Source: Cymbidium sinense (taxonomy: Eukaryota > Streptophyta > Magnoliopsida > Asparagales > Orchidaceae). Taken from it: 64,000 nucleotides of DNA. The notes beneath the pieces were generated by a model, which did no database searches, was not told the DNA's origin, and saw only the letters and a list, made by a program, of their open reading frames with translations. Both the position numbers and the translations under genes were made by a program. Shown piece by piece: positions 35,661-49,110 of the stretch; position 1 is the first letter of the stretch; each line of letters opens with the position of its first letter. The stretch spans positions 55,485,352 to 55,549,351 of the forward strand of contig CM038222.1 of NCBI GenBank assembly GCA_021442155.1, in the 5' to 3' direction.

Positions 35661-38600
35661 CCTATCAAATGGATTCCAAATCCAATGAAACTTGGCCAAA
35701 CCTAGTTTCTCCACATACCCAACATATCCAAAGTGAAAACAATAAAATGACCACCTAGGCCATAGAACAAATTTTGGCCAGCCCATGGGTATTTTGGTCA
35801 TACCCTCTTCACAATCACTGACTTTCCTAAAAGCTCAAGGGGACTTAGTGATTAGTGGTGCACCCAACCCAATGGGTTTAGGTCAGCCCATTTGGCCCAT
35901 AGACCAAACTCGGCCACTTAGAACAAATTTGAGTTTTCAAATTCCCTCTTAAGCTCAAATTCAACACATGGGAAGTTGGCAATCCATTCCTAGGATCAAA
36001 CCGACAATGTGCACACTCAAAACCATCAAAACAAACTCTCCAATCTCAGCAATTGGATCAAAATGGCAAAGGAGGTTCGCCATCCGATGTCATGGGGAGA
36101 TATACTCCCTAATTCAATGAAATTTCACCACACTTTATCAATTGAAGCCTAGAACCCGTGAGAACCATCTCGAGCATTCCCAAGCTTCTTAAGGATTTGA
36201 ATTCTCCATTTCTCCTTGCAGTCAAAAAAGGAGCTCACCATTAACCAACTTCCTCCATACTTGACCTCCTTCCAATACTTGCACACTCCATCGAGTCAAG
36301 TCAAACTTGCCCAAGCACAAGTCCCACAAGGAAGAGCTCAATTGGATCAAGTCAAACTCAAGTGAAGTGGTGTTGGTCACCCATTGATCCACTCAATCCC
36401 AAGGCCTAGAATTTCAATGTCTTCTACTATGAAGCTACCCATCTCGAGTGATCACCCGAGGTATGGAATTTTTGATCACTAAACTCAATGTGATGTGGAG
36501 CTTTGTGAAAGAATTTTCACCTCATCAATTTTGTTGGATTTGCGCTCTATTTCTATAGATGGTGGGTTGATTTTGGTGATTCCATGCTGATCGTTGATCT
36601 TCCCTTGATCATGGACGGTCTCTATTGATCAAGAGAAGAACCTCATCCATCCATCCATGCATTTTAGATGGATGAGATTATTCAACATGTTTAGATTTTT
36701 TTTATCCTTTATAAAGCAGGAATCCTTAGTCATCTTGATCGATGCCAAGATATACATGCCGCCCGCCCCATTTGGGATGTGATGTTTAAGTCACCAGCAT
36801 GACGTAAAGCGCTACCGCCACCGCCACACGTCATGAGTAGATTAATCGATTAGTTAATTATAATTAATTTAATTAATCTGAACTTCTAAAATTCATAATT
36901 CTCTAAAAAAAATCAAAAATAAAGGAAACATGCTATGGAAAGATAATTTCATCTAGAATATTTTCAAAATGGTTTCAATGGATTTTGAATTACCCTCTTC
37001 TCTGAATTAAGTTTCTTTAGGAATCTTAATTAACTAATTATCCTTTAATTAGGTCATCAATTAATATCAAATTTCTAGGGTTTATTTTAGGGGATGACCT
37101 CTGCCTCGCCTAAATTTCTTGAGATTTATTGAGGGCTTAATTAGGGAAATTGATATTTCATTTTCTAATTACCCCTTTCATGTAATTAAGGGTAATTAAG
37201 ATGTGATTAGTGGATTTACCTATGATTAGTTTGATTAAGGTCGATCCAAGTAGGGGTTTTGAAATAATTTTGGGGTATTTCCAAGCTATTCCCTAAACCC
37301 CATTTTCTCCTTAATCCCTCTTAATTAAGGGTTAACTCATTAATCACCCTTTAATCAATTTTCAAAATTCTAAAAAAGTTCTAAACTTAATTAATCTATC
37401 TTGGTAGATGCTTAGTGTTTAATAGCCTAAGTTTAATTAAGAAAATTAAAACCCCTTTCATAAGTATGAAAAAGTGTTTTGAAATTACTTAAGCTAAGCT
37501 TAATTAACTTTTAATTGTGAGCCAAATTTCATTAGGCCTTTTCATTATTAGGTTCATTGCAAATTTAAATACCTTGTGGGTTTTATGTCATCTCATTGGC
37601 TCATAATTACTTAGTTAATTTTTCTAAGGTGGTGTAGGTAAGGGTTAATTAAGCCACTTAATTTATACCTTAACCTAATCAATGCTTAAAATGGATTTAA
37701 TTATCTAAAATTAAACAAAAAATACAAACACATGGAATGGGTTAGGAAAAGCAAACTCATCTCACCTTTTAAAATTAAATCAAACTCAAAAAAATCATTT
37801 TGAAATTCACTTTGATTATTCTAAATTTTCTTATTCCTTAAGAATGTCTTTAGGATTTAAAGTGAGTTTGTTTACATGATTTCATTGATTTGGAACTTTT
37901 CCCAACATGTTAAGTTGTATGCCATGTGATTCATGCATTCATAATTTATGTTTCAAATTTTAAAATGAAAATTGTTTACTTTATGTCAAATGTGTGCATG
38001 TGTTGGCTAAAGTAAAATATGAGTATTATTATCACTACTAAATCCAAATTATTTTCAAAACTTATAAATGAAATATCAAATTTGAAAGTATGCTACTTAT
38101 ACTTTAGTTATAAGCTTGCATGTAAAATATTATAAAGCTATGTTTAGTATAGGTTTCCTTTCTTTCCTATATTGGTATAGTTTTGAATAGGAATTTTGAT
38201 GAGGTATAAGGTTCATTTGAAAAGGACCTAATGCTCACCTAATTTCATATCCTATTCATCCCTATGCTACCATCTAAGAAGGGTTACCTACACTTACATA
38301 CATGAAATTGCATAAACAAAACAAATCTATTAAACAACTTTTGCATATTCCTTTTCACTTCATTATTTATACATGTTTTGTATTTAAACAAAGTACTATA
38401 ATATTCTGGACAACCTTGAGGTTACGAGGCTTTAAGTAGCCCTAAGTAGGTCTTGTATCTTATACCTCTGGTTAATAATGGCGTTGTACTCACTTGTGTC
38501 TTTCTTACTTTCATGTATGTATATGAAATTTTGAAGAAGGAAAACCTTTTCTACTTAAGAAAAATCATGCATATTCAACTTCTAAATTTTTGTAAATGGA

Positions 38601-40991
38601 TTACTTAGCATGCATCATAAAGTGTGTGTTAACTACTCTCATTTTCCATATGCATGTTATATATATGTTTGGAAAAAATGAAGTAATGTGTATTATGTGA
38701 ATTTTGATTCATTTTATTTAATCTTAAAATGCCTTTCTTTTGAATAGGTTTGTTTAGAGTTTGTCTAAACTTAGATTGATTAAAAGATGTAATCAAAACA
38801 TTCACCTAAATGAAACTAAAACATAAACTTACTTTAGAAAATTACTTTATTAGGAAGGAAAGAGAAGTTCTCTTCTTCTTTCTCTCTCTTATAACTTAGT
38901 AATTAATTGTAGGTTTCATTCAAACCAAATTAAAACATGAAATAAAATTAACCCAAAACACTTAAACAACTTAAATGAACCCTCTAAGTTGAACATGTTT
39001 AGAAAATTTGAACCTAAATCCATTAAGCATACCACACAACCTTCAAAGCACATACATTAGCCTAAGTCACCACTTCTAGCCTTTAGGTCGGTTGGTTTGA
39101 TGTTATATTTTTATGAAATATTTTATAATTTGCTTGATGTATAGAATGAATGGTAGGACGCTTAGTCTAATTATTCTTTTTTCTGTAGAGATCAAGGGGT
39201 ATCATAAATAAAATATAAATGCTTGCTGCTTATACCCCTATAATCCATCAGTGGAATTTAGTCACCCATGATAAGTCTAATATACATGCTTGAGATTTGG
39301 GTGGTGTGATTTAACTAACCTTTATTTATAGGTGTTAGCTAGATTTTTACTTTTCCTTTTATGTAAAAAATTGTATAAGTAGGATTTTGGAATGATTTGT
39401 TATGGGGATTAGGATGAGCATTGGCCATAAGATCTTATCTTATGCACCATGTGAATCCTCATCCACCTTCCAACCATCCAAAGGAGGAACCAAAGAAGAA
39501 AAGAAGAAGAAAGAAAGAAGATAGAAGAAAGAAGAATAAAGATTGAATCCCCCCCCATAATAATGAATTCATTTGCTTAAATTATAATTCACTTCATCTG
39601 TAATCAGAGTTGTATAAGGGTAGAGTTCGGCTACCCACATTTGATATTTTCGGGTTTGTTCGGTGGTGCCCGATCATAAATGACCTTTATTCTTTTACAT
39701 AAATTGATTGATGATTTATTGTTTTGTATTAAGTGGCATGATTTTCCTAGTTTCTTCCTTACTTTATGTATGGCCTGGATGTGGATTAGGCTCTTTAGAA
39801 AAAAATAAATCTTTTACCCAACTCAACAACTTAAATAAAAATTAAACAACTCATAACCTTACCTAAAGCTTAGGTTTAAAATCAAGATAAAAGAATTAGC
39901 AACCCCTTAGCTGGATGAGCATTTCTTTATAATATCATGCACAAATGCATCTTATTTCATGACTTTCACCTTTGTCAATGAACGCTTGACCTTTGAGGTG
40001 TGGTGGAAACTCACCTCCTCCCTTCTCACGATTTTGGCCAATAATTTGATTTCATGCATTAGTCATAAAATTCTATTAAAGTCAAAATGATTGTCAAAAT
40101 GAAAATAAAATGAAATTTGAATTGCATTAGATTTAGGTCATTTAAAGCATGTCTCTTTTTGGTGTTTAAGACTCCTCTCTAAATAAAATAACCTAGCTAT
40201 CTTGCATAAGCATAAAGACTTGTCATTTAAGATCGTAAGAGGAGTTAGTTGGTGGCCACCCCGTTGTAAGTCTGTGGATAGTTTGTCCTCTCTGGAGGCA
40301 AACCATACCATTTTCTCCTTAGATTGTGGCTTGCCCCTCAGAACTCCTAGATTTAGGTTATGAGGTTGCTTTTCCTCGCCATAAGTATAATTCCTCATCT
40401 CTAGCATTTCCTTAACCTTGTGTTAAGGAATCTTAAGTCCTCTAATGAAAAATGTAACTCAAACAAACTAAATCAATTTCCAAAATGTAAAGCCTAATTT
40501 TAGATAGTTTGTTTGCATTTCTAGTGGGTTCTCCTACTTATCTTCCATTTTGGCCGATAATAACTCCCTCTTTGATCAATCTCATTTGATCTTCAAATAC
40601 AAACAAATTGATAGTCCTTCCTATTGAAATCTTGAGACAACCATCATTTACCTTAATCGATACTTTCTAAGAGATCTTCCTTAGGATGTAATTAACTATG
40701 GGCTTGCCCCTATGGAACTTAACAAACCCATTTAAAATAAACCTGCTTTTACTTTCCATGTAAAGTGGGAAGAATCTACATATGCACTCATCGGAGTCCA
40801 ATGATTGGTTCCATTAAAGGGTAGTGACTTTATCTTTCGAGATAGTACACTATACCTTGATGACATATCATCACTGAATAAGATCTGATCTGGCATCTTA
40901 CCAAGTTGAATTTTTATATATGGTGTTGCCTCTTTCATTTCTCACCACAGATTTGGAAGGCGACTCCCCTCTATAAGAATTTTTCTCCACA

Positions 40992-42602
40992 AAGCAACCA
41001 CCTTCCAACCATCCAAAAGAAAGAACTAAAGAAGAAAGAAGAAAAGAAGAAGAAAGAAGAAAAGAAGAAGAAAGAAGAAAAGAAGAATGAAGAAATGAAG
41101 TTTGAAGACCCGCATAATAATGAGTTCCTTAATTGTACTTAATTCATTCGTAATCCTGTTGTATAGAGAGCTACCCAATTTATTTTCTATGACCACCACA
41201 AATGGCCTCTTATTCTTTTGTATTAGCTTTATAAATTGATTGATGCTTTGTTTAGCTTGTACATTAAGATGACATCCTTTTCCTAGTTTCTTCCTTTCTT
41301 GATGCATGGCATGGATGTAGATTAGGCTCTTAGGAAAAAAAATAAATCTTTTACCAAATTAATCAATTCAAAACTAAAAATAAAGAATTCATAACCTCAT
41401 CTAAATCTTACATTAAAAATCAAGATAAAAGAATTAGCACCCTTTAGCTAGATGAGTATTCATTTTACAACATCATGCATAAATGCATATTATTTTCACT
41501 CTTGATTGGAGGGCTTCCACCTTTGTCATAGAAACTTGGCTTGACCTTTGAGACCCATGGTGGAAATACACCTCCTCCTTTCTCGCTGACTTTGACCAAT
41601 AATCTTACTTCTCATGCATGAGGCATATGAATCCTATAAGCATGAGTCAAATGATTGTCCAAAAATGAAAATAATATATAATATGATTTGCATTAGATTT
41701 ATGTTATTTGAAGCATACCCATATATGATCTAGTCTCTTTAGTGAGTAAGGACTTAGTCTCTTTTTAAATAAATATGTTTATCTTGATAAAGCATATGAC
41801 TTGTCTACATGAATTTAAGAGATGAGTTAGTTGGCCCATCCTCGTTTTAAGTCCAAGATCAGTGGTTTGTCCTCTTGTGGAGGCAAACCAATACCATTGT
41901 CACATTAGATTTAGATGCTTTTGGGCCATCGCCAAAGCTCCATGATAAGTTCGAGGTTGCTTCCCTTCCATGGGCCATAAGCATAAATCCTCACCTCTTA
42001 GCATTTCCATAATCTTGTATTATGGAATCATAAGTCTAAACTTCTAATAAAAAAGTCAACTCAAATGAATAATTCAATTTCAAAATATAAAGCTCAACAT
42101 AGGATAGTTTGATGCTTAGATTTTATAACATATGAACATCTCCTACTTATCTTGCTTTTAACAAACCCCTCTCCTTGATCAATCTCATTTGATCTTCTAA
42201 AATAAACTAATCGATTGATACCCCACAAATCTTTAGACAACAATCACCTTAATCAGAGTATTCAGGGATCTTATCCTTTAAGATGTAATAACAAGGTTTG
42301 CCTATAGGAATTTAATGAACGGTTTAAAATAAACCCTACTTTACTTTTCATATAAAGTAGGAAAGGTACACATGCACTCATTGTCTTGGAGTCCTTGTTG
42401 AGGTGATTAGGTCCATGGGTGGTGACTTCTATCAAGAGATAGTACATCTCCAATGTGCATTGATCACCCTCAATAAGAATATCGGATCTACGTGGTGTTA
42501 AAATTACATAAAAAGAAAAGAACTATATTTGATCTTCATTTTATCCATAGAGAAGATGGAAGTATATTTCTATTCTTTAGAAATTCTTAAAAAATTTCAC
42601 CA
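40992..42602 (+). repeat. 3' LTR of the Tat/Ogre element (LTR 2), second part
   Basis: It resumes with AAGCAACCACCTTCCAACC, continuing the sequence cut at 33431. It carries the GA-rich tract (41028-41100) and ends AAATTTCACCA at 42602. It is followed by the right copy of the target duplication (GCCTT) and solo LTR 4. Confidence 0.9.
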
Positions 42603-42688
42603 GCCTTTAAATTCATGTAGGCTATGCTTGCAAGATGGCTAGTATTGTTTATGAAGGAGACTAAGTCCATAAACTCACTCCCTAAGAG

Positions 42689-42975
42689 ACTACATGAGGT
42701 ATAAATTCATGACTTAATCTAATGCAAATTTTATCAAATTTATTTAATTCTTAGACTTTATTTTGACAGTATGTGATTAGATGCTAAATGCATGAGAATT
42801 TGATTATGTATGCCTAAGAGACTAGAGCATGAGTAGTATAAATTCATGACTTAATCTAATGCAAATTTTATCAAATTTATTTAATTCTTTTAGACTCTTT
42901 ATTTTGACATAGGCTATGTGATTTTGTATGCCTAAATGCATGAGAATTTGATTATGGGTCAAATCAAAAGAGAAA
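42689..42975. repeat. Tandem duplication of about 145 bp in solo LTR 4
   Basis: The block TATAAATTCATGACTTAATC...AAATTTATTTAATTC...TGCATGAGAATTTGATTATG occurs twice in tandem (about 42689-42826 and 42836-42975), preceded each time by CCTAAGAGACTA. LTR 1 has a single copy. Confidence 0.85.
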
Positions 42976-45900
42976 GGGGTGTTCTTCCATCAAAGGCTCT
43001 CACGTTAAGCCTTTATTCTCTATATGGAAGCCTCTTAACAAGAGTGGAAGAATATGACATGCATAATATTATACATTCATTCATCCAAACTAAGGGGTTG
43101 CTAAAATTTTATTATCTGATTTAATTCTAGTTTTTATGTAAGGTTACGAGTTATTTTAAATTTTAATTGTGAGTTATTAATTGGGGTAGAAAAATTAATT
43201 TTTATCTTAAGAGTCTATCACATCCAGGCCACAAATTCAAACATCAATTAAAAAGAAACTATGAAAAAGCATATTATTCTAGTGTGCAATCTAAACACAA
43301 CATCAAACAATTTTATAGACTATCGTAAAAGAATAAAAGGCTCAAGCACCCCATACACCAAAAGAGAAAAAAGATGGGTATCAGCTTTCCTTATAAAACC
43401 CGGATTATAAAAATACATGGAGGTCTTCTTTTCTTCATTCTTCCATCTCTTCTATTGATTTGATTTGCCAAAGGAATCATGGGCACCCCAGACTAATTAT
43501 GGCACCGCTCATCATAATCTCCCACTAATCTAATTTCTAATGCAAAATTACATTAAAAATAGAAAAAATAAATCAGCTAAAATAAATATTAGCTAAAATA
43601 CCATACAACAAACAAATTATATGAATAATTTGGACTTAGCACCTCACACATGGGTAACTTGCACCTGCCCCTAACGTGGTTATGCTTTACAACCTATAGC
43701 AAAAATATTTATATATATAAAATGACTAACGGCCCCTTAAGCATAACCCCTACATAAAATATGATTAGTTAATCCATCCATCTGCATACCTAACATCCAA
43801 TCTAAAATATTACATCATAAAACAAATACAACATCATACAACGCCCTAACTTACTAGAAGTGGTGACTTAGTATTCTAATGTGTGCGCTTGTGTGACTTT
43901 ACTAAAGCTTCTTTAATTTAAGTTTCAATTTAGAGTTTGAATTTGTTTAAATTTTACCTTTGGGTGATTTTAATTTAAAAGATTTAATAATTTATTTTTC
44001 TTTTTTATTTCACTTGTATTTGGTTAAAATGATGTTTAAGTTTTCAAGAATGAAGAGTAGAATGAATTCCATTTGTAGATGAACTCACCATATTCTACAT
44101 CCTAACTCCAAAGAGTCTACTAAGGTCCTTAAGTATCTTAGTTAGCCCATTTGAATTTGTTTGATTTGATTTGATTTGATTTGATTTAAAACTTAGAATT
44201 TGTGGTTATTTAAGTATTGATTGATTGATTTAGATTAGATGTTTTAGTTTAATTAAATCTTGAAAATTCAATATCCTTAATATCTAATGAAGTTTAAGTT
44301 TGTTTAAATCCATGTGTTTTTGATTGATTAATTTTAGATTATATGTTTTGGTTTAATTAAATCTTGATAATTCAATATCCTTAATATCTAATGAAAATTA
44401 AGTTTGTTTAAATCCATGTGTTTTGATTGATTAATTTTAGATTAGATGTTTTAGTTTAATTAAATCTTGATAATTTCGTATCCTTTCAAATTAATATCTA
44501 ATTCTTTTCTTTGATTATGATTATTTGACTTAATTTTATGTTTATTTGATTTGATTAAAGTTCATTTATTTGTAGTTTGATTGGATTAGATTAATTGAGA
44601 TTTTATTTTGATTTTTAATTGAGTTTGATTCTTTGTAATTAGGATTTTAATTTTAATCTCATCCATTTTTCATGTTTATCAAAGTTTGGTTTGTATTTTG
44701 ATTGCATTTATTGAATAGTTAATTAGTTTATCTTTTTTAAGTAGGTTGAATGAGATTTGATTTGATTACATATTAAATTGATGAGTCTTTCTTAATTTAA
44801 TTTAATTTGATTTAATTTGATTTGATTAGTTTTATTAGTCTATGGATTTGCTTAGGTTCAATGTGATTATTAGTTTAATTAAGAAGTGTGTTTAGGTTAA
44901 TTATAAAAGTTCGTTTAATTTTCAATTTGATTTCATATTTGTTTAGATTAATGATGTAATTAATGACTTAATAATTTAAGTTTTATTTAGATTTTGATTA
45001 GTGTTTAGTTACATTTTAATTATATTCAAATTTATGTTTGCTTAAGCTTAAGTTTAATATGATTAATTTGATCAACTTAATTAGCTTGTTTAAGAGGTGT
45101 GATCAATTACTAAATTAAATAAAGATTTGTTTACTTTTAAATTTGATTTCATATTTATTTAGGTTAATAATGTAATTAATGACTTAATGATTTATGTTTA
45201 ATTTAGGATTTGATTGAATTTTTAATTGCATTTATGTTTGATTAAGTTTAAGTTTAATATGATTAATTTAATTGACTTAATTAGCTTACTTAAGATGTGT
45301 GATCAAATTAATTAGTAGATTAATTAAGTGTTTGATTTGAATTTTTTAATGTGATTTATTGTTAATTTGGTTTATTAAGATGATTTAATTCATTAAGTTT
45401 GCATTAATTAGTGTTTATTCAATTGGATTAGCTTAAGGATAATTAGTTTAATTAAGAAGTGTGTTTAAGCTAATTATTAAATTAAATTAATATTTATTTA
45501 ATTCTTAATTTGGCTTTATAATTATTTAGATTATTGATGTAATTAATGACTTAATGATTTATGTTTAAATTAGGATTTGATTGGTATTTAATTGCATTTA
45601 TGTTTGATTAAGCTTAGATTTAATATGATTAATTTGATTAACTTAATTAGTTTAGTTGAGGGGTGAGATTAATTATTAAATTTAATTGGGGTTTGATTTA
45701 GCTTAATTTAAAGTTAGCTTTAATGTAATTTATTTAAATTAATTTGATTCATTAAGATGATGGATTAATTCATTAAGTTTGCATTAATTAAATGTTTGAT
45801 TAATTTGGTTTGATTAGTATTAAGCGATTATGATGTATTGGATTTATAATTAATTTAATTTTGAGTTTACTTAATGATTAATTAGTTTCAGTTTATTTAT

Positions 45901-46252
45901 ATTCATTAAGGGGTTTCACATGACTAAGATTCCATGCTTAGTGTAGATTTAGTTATACTAGTTTGACCCATGTTAAAGTTTCTTATATTTATTTAATTTT
46001 AAGTTTGATTTAAGATTTAATCATTTGATTGAGTTTTATTAACTTAAATTTAATCATATTTAATTTAATTTCCTCTGAGGATTATATGATATTTTTTGGT
46101 TTGAGGTTTGATTAATGATTGCTTAAGTGTTATTTTATTTCTGATTTTAATTTATTATTTAGATTATTATGAATTTCATTTTAATTAATTCATTAATTTG
46201 TTAAATATTAACCATAAATATTTATTGTATGTTTATTAAGCTTCAAAGATCA

Positions 46253-46299
<47 letters not shown>
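46253..46299. repeat. (ATT)n microsatellite
   Basis: About 15 units of TTA in solo LTR 4; absent from the other LTRs. Confidence 0.95.
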
Positions 46300-46740
46300 G
46301 GATCTTAGATGTCGAAGTGATTTAAACCATTTTGAAGATATTTATAAATTTCTAGATTTTTTATTTAATTTATTTTATTAACATAGATAATTTGAACTTT
46401 AAAATTTAATTTCTTCCAATATATAAGTCTTTTTTACTTGAGATTTTTATCATGGGTGTGCTTTAATGTTAATTTCAATCCCTGAAAATTTTGACTCAAT
46501 CCGACTTATATTTTTAGAGTAATTAATGAAACTTTATTTTTTACTAAAACCTAAATTAAGCACAAACCATTAAGTTGAATTGGAAATTTTTGGTTCTTTA
46601 GATTCCTCTCGGAAAGACGAATCCAATGAGCCCTCACTTGTGATTTTTCGTTTGGTATGTTATTTTTTATAAATTTTCAAAGTTTCAGGACACGTAAATA
46701 ATTTTTAAAATCAGAAAATAAGTGATTTTCCCACTTAACC

Positions 46741-47060
46741 CAGCTGAGTGAAACGCTGATGTCATGTGGCACAATTAGCCGAAGCCGCGTGGATGCGGCA
46801 CGGCCATGTGTTGGGCCGCACGCGACCGACGCAACGCATGAGGGGAAAATGCGATGGGAAAATGACGTGGTTCAATCGCCATCCAATCGCTAATCGGACA
46901 AAATTGATCCGCGGATCGAGCAAATGCGTGTTCAAAGTGGGATGGACGCTGGTCCGACACGATGAGTCATCTAGAACGGATCGGACGGCTGTTGCTCACC
47001 GACAAGCCAAACCAACGAGAAAAAATGCAAAAAAATGCGAAATCAGGTCCGATTGAGCTC
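46741..47060. promoter_or_regulatory. GC-rich, CpG-containing patch in solo LTR 4
   Basis: Within an LTR that is otherwise very AT-rich, this 320-base stretch is rich in CG dinucleotides (for example CGCGTGGATGCGGCACGG). LTR 1 (11440-11640) and LTR 3 (36745-36840) have poorer equivalents. It might be close to the promoter or R region, but no transcription start can be identified from sequence. Confidence 0.4.
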
Positions 47061-47779
47061 ATTTTTACGTCAATTTTCTCAGGAAAAATTTTACTTCATA
47101 TTGGGATTAAATAAAATAAAAATTATGAGGTTTATCTAAGGAAAATTCTTTAAATCGTAAGAAAATTAACACAAAAAATGAGAAATCCTAAGACGAGATA
47201 AAGTTTGGCGAAATTTACCTTGACGGGGATGGTTTCCAGCAGCTGTGAAGATCCGAGCGAAGCTCTTAGGTGCAAGAGAAAGCTTTGGAAAGAGTGTAGC
47301 CTTCGCCTTCACTTCAGAATGATGTATTTTTCGGTGCTTGCCATTTCCTCGCCGGAATCCACCCAATTTTGATATTTTTGGCTCAAGAGAGGTGAGGAAG
47401 TGGTGGCTGGTTGCTTTGGGAAGCTCTTGGGGGTTGAATAGTGGTAGGAGGAAGATGAATGAAGCCTAATTTCCTCCTCCTTTAATAGTGGCCAAAAATC
47501 CTTCTTTTTTGAATTTGTGGCTCCAAAGTTTTGTCATTTTGCTTAGGGTGGTTGGGATGGATGATGGATTGATTGAGGACTTTGGATTTTTGCTCCAAAG
47601 TCCTCACTTATTGCCATATGATCAGCTCCATTGAATGCAAATATTGGGGATGAGTTAAATGCATTTGATGAAGATAATTAAATAAGGTTGGGTGGAATCC
47701 TATGTGGGGGAGGATCCATGAGAGATTTAATGAGTTGATTTTGGACTAATCCCAAATGGGTTTGAGGATCACCCCGGGT

Positions 47780-48620
47780 CATCTTGATTTCAAGGGATTT
47801 GGCTCAATTTTGTTCATATGGGTCATATTGGGTCATATCGAGTTAGGTTGACCAATTGGTCAAATTAGGTCAAACAAAGGCTTAGGTTAGGTTTAAATAA
47901 TAATTTGAAGTGTTTTGGTATGATCAATTTGATTTAATTTGGCTTAGAAATAATTTTGGCTCATTTAGAATCAAATGGGTCAAATGGGCCAAGTTGACCA
48001 ATTTGACCAAAATTGCTTCAAGTTATGGGTTGATTCATGTTCAATTGGCTAATGGAAGATGAATGTAGTCTTTGGTTCCAAATAATTTGGATTTAAGACA
48101 AATTGACCCTTTAGGCCAATTTGGGATAAATGGCTCGATTGGGCTCGATTGATCAAATTGAGTTTAATTTGGAATGAACTTGAGCCATTGGTTGCAATCA
48201 ATTTGGGTTAGATCATGATTTGACCTAATGTGGTCCTTTAAGCCAATTTGGGTCAACTTGGATCGAATGGCCAATTGGGCTTGGTTTGGCTCAATTGGTC
48301 ATCAAGTCATATTTAAATACTAATTGTGGGTTGATTCAAATTATTTGTTTCAATCAATTTGATGTAGGATGAGTTTTGGCTAGTTTTGGTTCATTTGGGC
48401 TAAGGGTTGACTTGGTCAAATGACTAAGTTTACTTGGTTTGACCCATTTGATTGCAATTGATCATCCTAGGGTGATCAACAATCATGGTGGAAGATTTTG
48501 GTTAGCTTGGTTCAATCCAATTTATATTGGATTGGAAGTTAGCGCAAATTGGTCCTTTAGACTACTTTAGGTCAAGTGGACCTAAGTGGGTCAATTGGTT
48601 TATATTTAATTTGATTCGAG
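47780..48620. promoter_or_regulatory. GGTCAA/TTGACC-rich region in solo LTR 4
   Basis: Inverted equivalent of the clusters in LTRs 2 and 3. Most motifs read GGTCAA on the plus strand, for example TTGACCAATTGGTCAAATT. Confidence 0.5.
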
Positions 48621-48639
48621 TTTAATTGAACTTATATAT

Positions 48640-49110
48640 AAGCCCTGGATTGAAATATAAATTCAACGGCAATCAATTTGGAGTCTAAGGGATTTTGGCT
48701 CATTTGAAATTTTTAAGTCAAAAGGGCTAAGTTGGGTTTGACTTGGGTTGGCTTCAATTTGATTTGATGATTTAGGTTTCATTTATATTTGGGTAGATAA
48801 TTGAATGAATGATTGATTCAAGAGAAAATCCATTGGTTTTGACTTGATCTGGATAGAATTGGCTCAAAGAGCTTAGATTAGGTTTGGATTTAATTTTGGA
48901 TATAATTTTGGTCATTTGAATTTGGATTTCATTTATATTTGTGAATATAAATGAAGGGACAATTGATTTATAAGAAAATCAATTGAGTTTGATTTGATCT
49001 AAAGGGAGTTTTGGCTAAGCTTATGAATGTGGTTCATATGGCTTAAAAAGGGTCTTGGGATTTGAACTTGATTTTGGATTTCAATCATTTGGAGTCAAAT
49101 TTGGGATATG
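48640..49110 (-). repeat. 170-bp array in solo LTR 4 (fewer units)
   Basis: About three degenerate units, marked by TTTATATTTGTGAATATAAA-like and GAGAAAATC blocks on the plus strand. Inverted counterpart of the arrays in LTRs 2 and 3. Confidence 0.6.

Larger units (their letters stand above)
33432..40991 (+). mobile_element. Nested LTR insertion (LTR 3) with primer-site scar
   Basis: A full LTR of the same family (33432-40949, 7518 bp, TGTTGACCTC to CACCACA) is followed by 42 bases. These read GATTTGGAAGGCGACTCCCC, a damaged primer-binding site, and then TATAAGAATTTTTCTCCACA, which matches the last 20 bases of the LTR (LTR 1: TTATAAAAATTTCATCACA). Flanks GAGCA (33427-33431) and AAGCA (40992-40996) are a near-perfect 5-bp target duplication, and host LTR 2 resumes at once. 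So this was a complete element whose internal region and most of one LTR were deleted, leaving LTR + primer site + LTR tip. Confidence 0.87.
9901..42602 (+). mobile_element. Complete but degenerate Tat/Ogre-lineage Ty3/gypsy retrotransposon
   Basis: The element has a 5' LTR at 9901-16006, a tRNA-Arg-type primer-binding site at 16015-16032, an 11.5-kb internal region in the order gag, protease, RT, RNase H, second RNase H, integrase, and a 3' LTR at 27474-42602 that is itself split by a nested LTR (33432-40991). Both LTRs start TGTT(G/A)ACCTC and end CA. It sits in solo LTR 4: the flanks GCTTT (9896-9900) and GCCTT (42603-42607) are a decayed 5-bp target duplication, and the surrounding LTR 4 sequence joins smoothly across them. 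The second RNase H plus this primer site identify the Tat/Ogre lineage. With both LTRs at full length (about 7.5 kb) it would have been about 26 kb. All ORFs are broken, so it is non-autonomous. Confidence 0.93.

Noticed and set aside
41026..41307. Short frames over the GA-rich tracts in the LTRs (also 14279-14482)
   Set aside because: Lys/Glu- or Phe/Leu-rich translations of a simple purine repeat; the frames differ between LTR copies.
43120..46250. Separate AT-rich satellite between two LTRs
   Set aside because: Reverse complement follows LTR 1 from about 11.7 to 14.7 kb in order; it is simply the diverged middle of solo LTR 4.
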